This document shows positions 62,137-63,452 of a stretch of DNA of 63,452 nt, piece by piece. Position 1 is the first letter of the stretch, and every line of letters starts with the position of its first letter. Location: contig CAYNNG010000008.1 of NCBI GenBank assembly GCA_964398655.1, forward strand, positions 1 to 63,452, read 5' to 3'. The notes beneath the pieces are model-generated. The model did no database searches and was not told the origin of the DNA. It saw only the letters and a program-made list of their open reading frames with translations. The translations under genes and the position numbers were made by a program. The DNA is from SFFI01 sp964398655. GTDB lineage: Bacteria; Bacillota; Clostridia; Saccharofermentanales; DTU023.

Positions 62137-63333
62137 CACCATACGCTGGACTCCAAAGGTGAATTGCTCATTACGATTATGTCCTCACTAGCGCAGGAGG
62201 AAAGCCGCTCCATTTCGGAGAATGTAACCTGGGGTCAGCGTAAGCGCATGTCGGACGGCAAGGTCAGCCTTCCGTACAAGCAGTTTCTTGGCTACGAAAA
62301 GGGAGAGGATGGCTTGCCACGAATCATCCCTGCCGAAGCGGACATCGTACGGCTCATCTATCGGCTATTTATGGAAGGCAAGACTTTCTCGGCCATCGCC
62401 AGATACCTTGGCGCCCACAGCATACCGTCTCCAGCCGGCAAGGAAACCTGGCAGGCTGCCGTCGTGCGCTCCATTTTAACCAACGAGAAGTATAAAGGCC
62501 ATGCCCTGCTGCAAAAGAAGTTCTGTTCCGACTTCTTGACCAAGAAGATGATCAAAAACATGGGGCAGGTTCAACAATATTATGTAGAAAATAGCCATCC
62601 CGCCATTATCGAGCCTGACGAGTTTGACGCCGTTCAGCTTGAGATTGAGAGACGCAAGAGCCTGGGCAGACCCATGAGCAGCATGAGCATATTCGCGTCA
62701 AGGTTTATCTGTGCTGACTGCGGCGGCCGCTTCGGCAAGAAAGTCTGGGGCAGTTATAAGGGAGATAAAACCTACCGTAAAGAGGTCTGGCAGTGTAATG
62801 ATAAATACAAACGGCTCGGGAACCCCGGGAAGGGCTGCCAGACGCCACACCTTACCGAACAGGAGATCAAGAACAGGTTCTTGTCTGCCTTCAACCAACT
62901 GATGCATGACCGTGACGGATTGATTGAGGATTGCCGACTCGCACAGGATACCCTATGTAATACGATGGCGATTGAAGCAGAGCTTACTGAATTGTTCCGT
63001 GAGATTGATGTTGTCACCGAACTGTCCAGAAAGGCAATCTACGAGAACGCCCGAACTGCCGTCAATCAGACGGAGTGGGCGGAGCATAACAATGCTTACC
63101 TTGAGAGACACCGCAAAGCCACGGAGCGGGTCGACGAGTTGGATGCCGCCAAGCGGGAGCGACTCGGTAAGAGCAAAATTATCGAAGGCTTTATCCGTGA
63201 TGTCCGAAAGCGGCCGCAAGCTATCGATGAGTTTGATGAAAAACTATGGCTTGCCGTAATCGACCAAGTGATGGTGAAACCTGACAATGTAATGATATTC
63301 AGGTTCAAAAATGGTTCGGAAGTCACGGTTTAA
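62137..63333 (+). pseudogene. Large serine recombinase lacking the catalytic N-terminus
   Basis: Site-specific integrase of the large serine recombinase class, of the kind found in Tn- and ICE-type elements. In-frame coding begins after a TAA at 62134 with TLDSKGELL and continues with SSLAQEESRSISEN, the end of the resolvase domain. The roughly 125 upstream residues with the catalytic Ser are missing. Present are the recombinase domain (about 35-140), the zinc-ribbon domain with CADCGGRF and later Cys residues, a coiled-coil segment and a C-terminal basic stretch. The first usable start is TTG at 62164 without a Shine-Dalgarno. It is most likely a remnant left by a lost or rearranged mobile element. 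Confidence 0.85.
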
Positions 63334-63452
63334 CATTGCAGAGATTCATAATCTCCAGCGATGAGAGTTGTTGCATGTCAGTTGACACATCAATAACAGG
63401 TTTTGATTTTTTCTCAGCGGGTGCGGCAGATTCTCCCTGTTTCTCAAATTCT
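63323..63452 (-). CDS. C-terminal end of a convergent gene, probably mobile-element cargo
   Basis: A minus-strand frame enters from the right edge and ends at TGA (63325-63323), overlapping the recombinase end by 11 bases. The 42 visible residues are charged and Ala/Pro/Lys-rich, then STDMQQLSSLEIMNLCNV. I do not recognise the family. Tail-to-tail overlap with the recombinase suggests it belongs to the same former element. Confidence 0.5.
   Translation of the reverse strand, partial: EFEKQGESAAPAEKKSKPVIDVSTDMQQLSSLEIMNLCNVKP

Noticed and set aside
62051..62163. A 37-codon plus frame before the recombinase remnant
   Set aside because: Short, no Shine-Dalgarno, no recognisable product; probably debris at the element edge.

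Overview
The window reads as a chromosomal stretch of a Gram-positive anaerobe of the Bacillota, most likely Clostridia, with roughly even base composition. The grounds are the infC-rpmI-rplT order with an L20-type leader, a T-box leader, Shine-Dalgarno sites of the AAGGAGG type, separate GlgC and GlgD subunits, NfnAB ferredoxin:NADP oxidoreductase, MurT, MutS2, a family II pyrophosphatase with CBS domains and paired DUF5058-type membrane proteins. Genus-level placement is not possible by eye. Two runs of 100 N (20286-20385 and 46045-46144) mark scaffold joins, so this is a draft assembly.

Layout. 1-2834 (minus): translation block infC-rpmI-rplT-rRNA methyltransferase, ending in a T-box leader for a gene that begins at the left edge (pheS by usual order). 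2881-8553 (minus): P-type calcium ATPase, ApbE lipoprotein, CNNM/CBS membrane protein, tRNA-Lys(CTT). 8566-10003 (plus): HAD phosphatase and sirtuin. 10135-17408 (minus): glycine C-acetyltransferase, a YhaN/YhaO (Rad50/Mre11-like) pair, NfnB/NfnA. 17613-20285 (plus): ferritin and transketolase, running into the first gap. 20386-21384: about 1 kb without genes, rich in repeats and hairpins. 21385-25539 (minus): rpsO-pnp-murT. 25734-29587 (minus): glgC-glgD-glgA. 29753-38749 (minus): phosphohexomutase, dnaE, pfkA, mutS2. 38858-41786 (minus): uracil-DNA glycosylase, uvrB and a zinc-ribbon membrane protein. 41944-46316 (minus): a damaged phosphate-uptake locus, pstC(gap)-pstA-pstB(internal deletion)-phoU(truncated)-phoR(frameshift), behind a Pho-box-like element. 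46331-53932 (minus): pyrG, guaB, greA, lysS and two CNNM/CBS proteins. 54122-59828 (plus): a three-TM protein with a long helical tail, a Pro-rich partner protein, an M20 metallopeptidase and two membrane proteins. 59936-61606 (minus): manganese pyrophosphatase. 61607-63452: repeats, a serine recombinase lacking its catalytic domain, and the end of a convergent gene.

Most of the window is housekeeping. The points that stand out are: a CTP synthase whose glutaminase nucleophile Cys is Gly; an infC that can only start at ATA; three separate lesions in one pst/pho locus; an IMP dehydrogenase of the Tritrichomonas foetus type; degenerate 31-bp-period repeats shared by two distant intergenic regions; and the 54122-56959 gene pair, whose first product has a ZorA/MotA-like topology with an eroded channel motif and whose second faintly recalls ZorC. 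That pair is the best candidate for an undescribed system, but the link to Zorya is inference.
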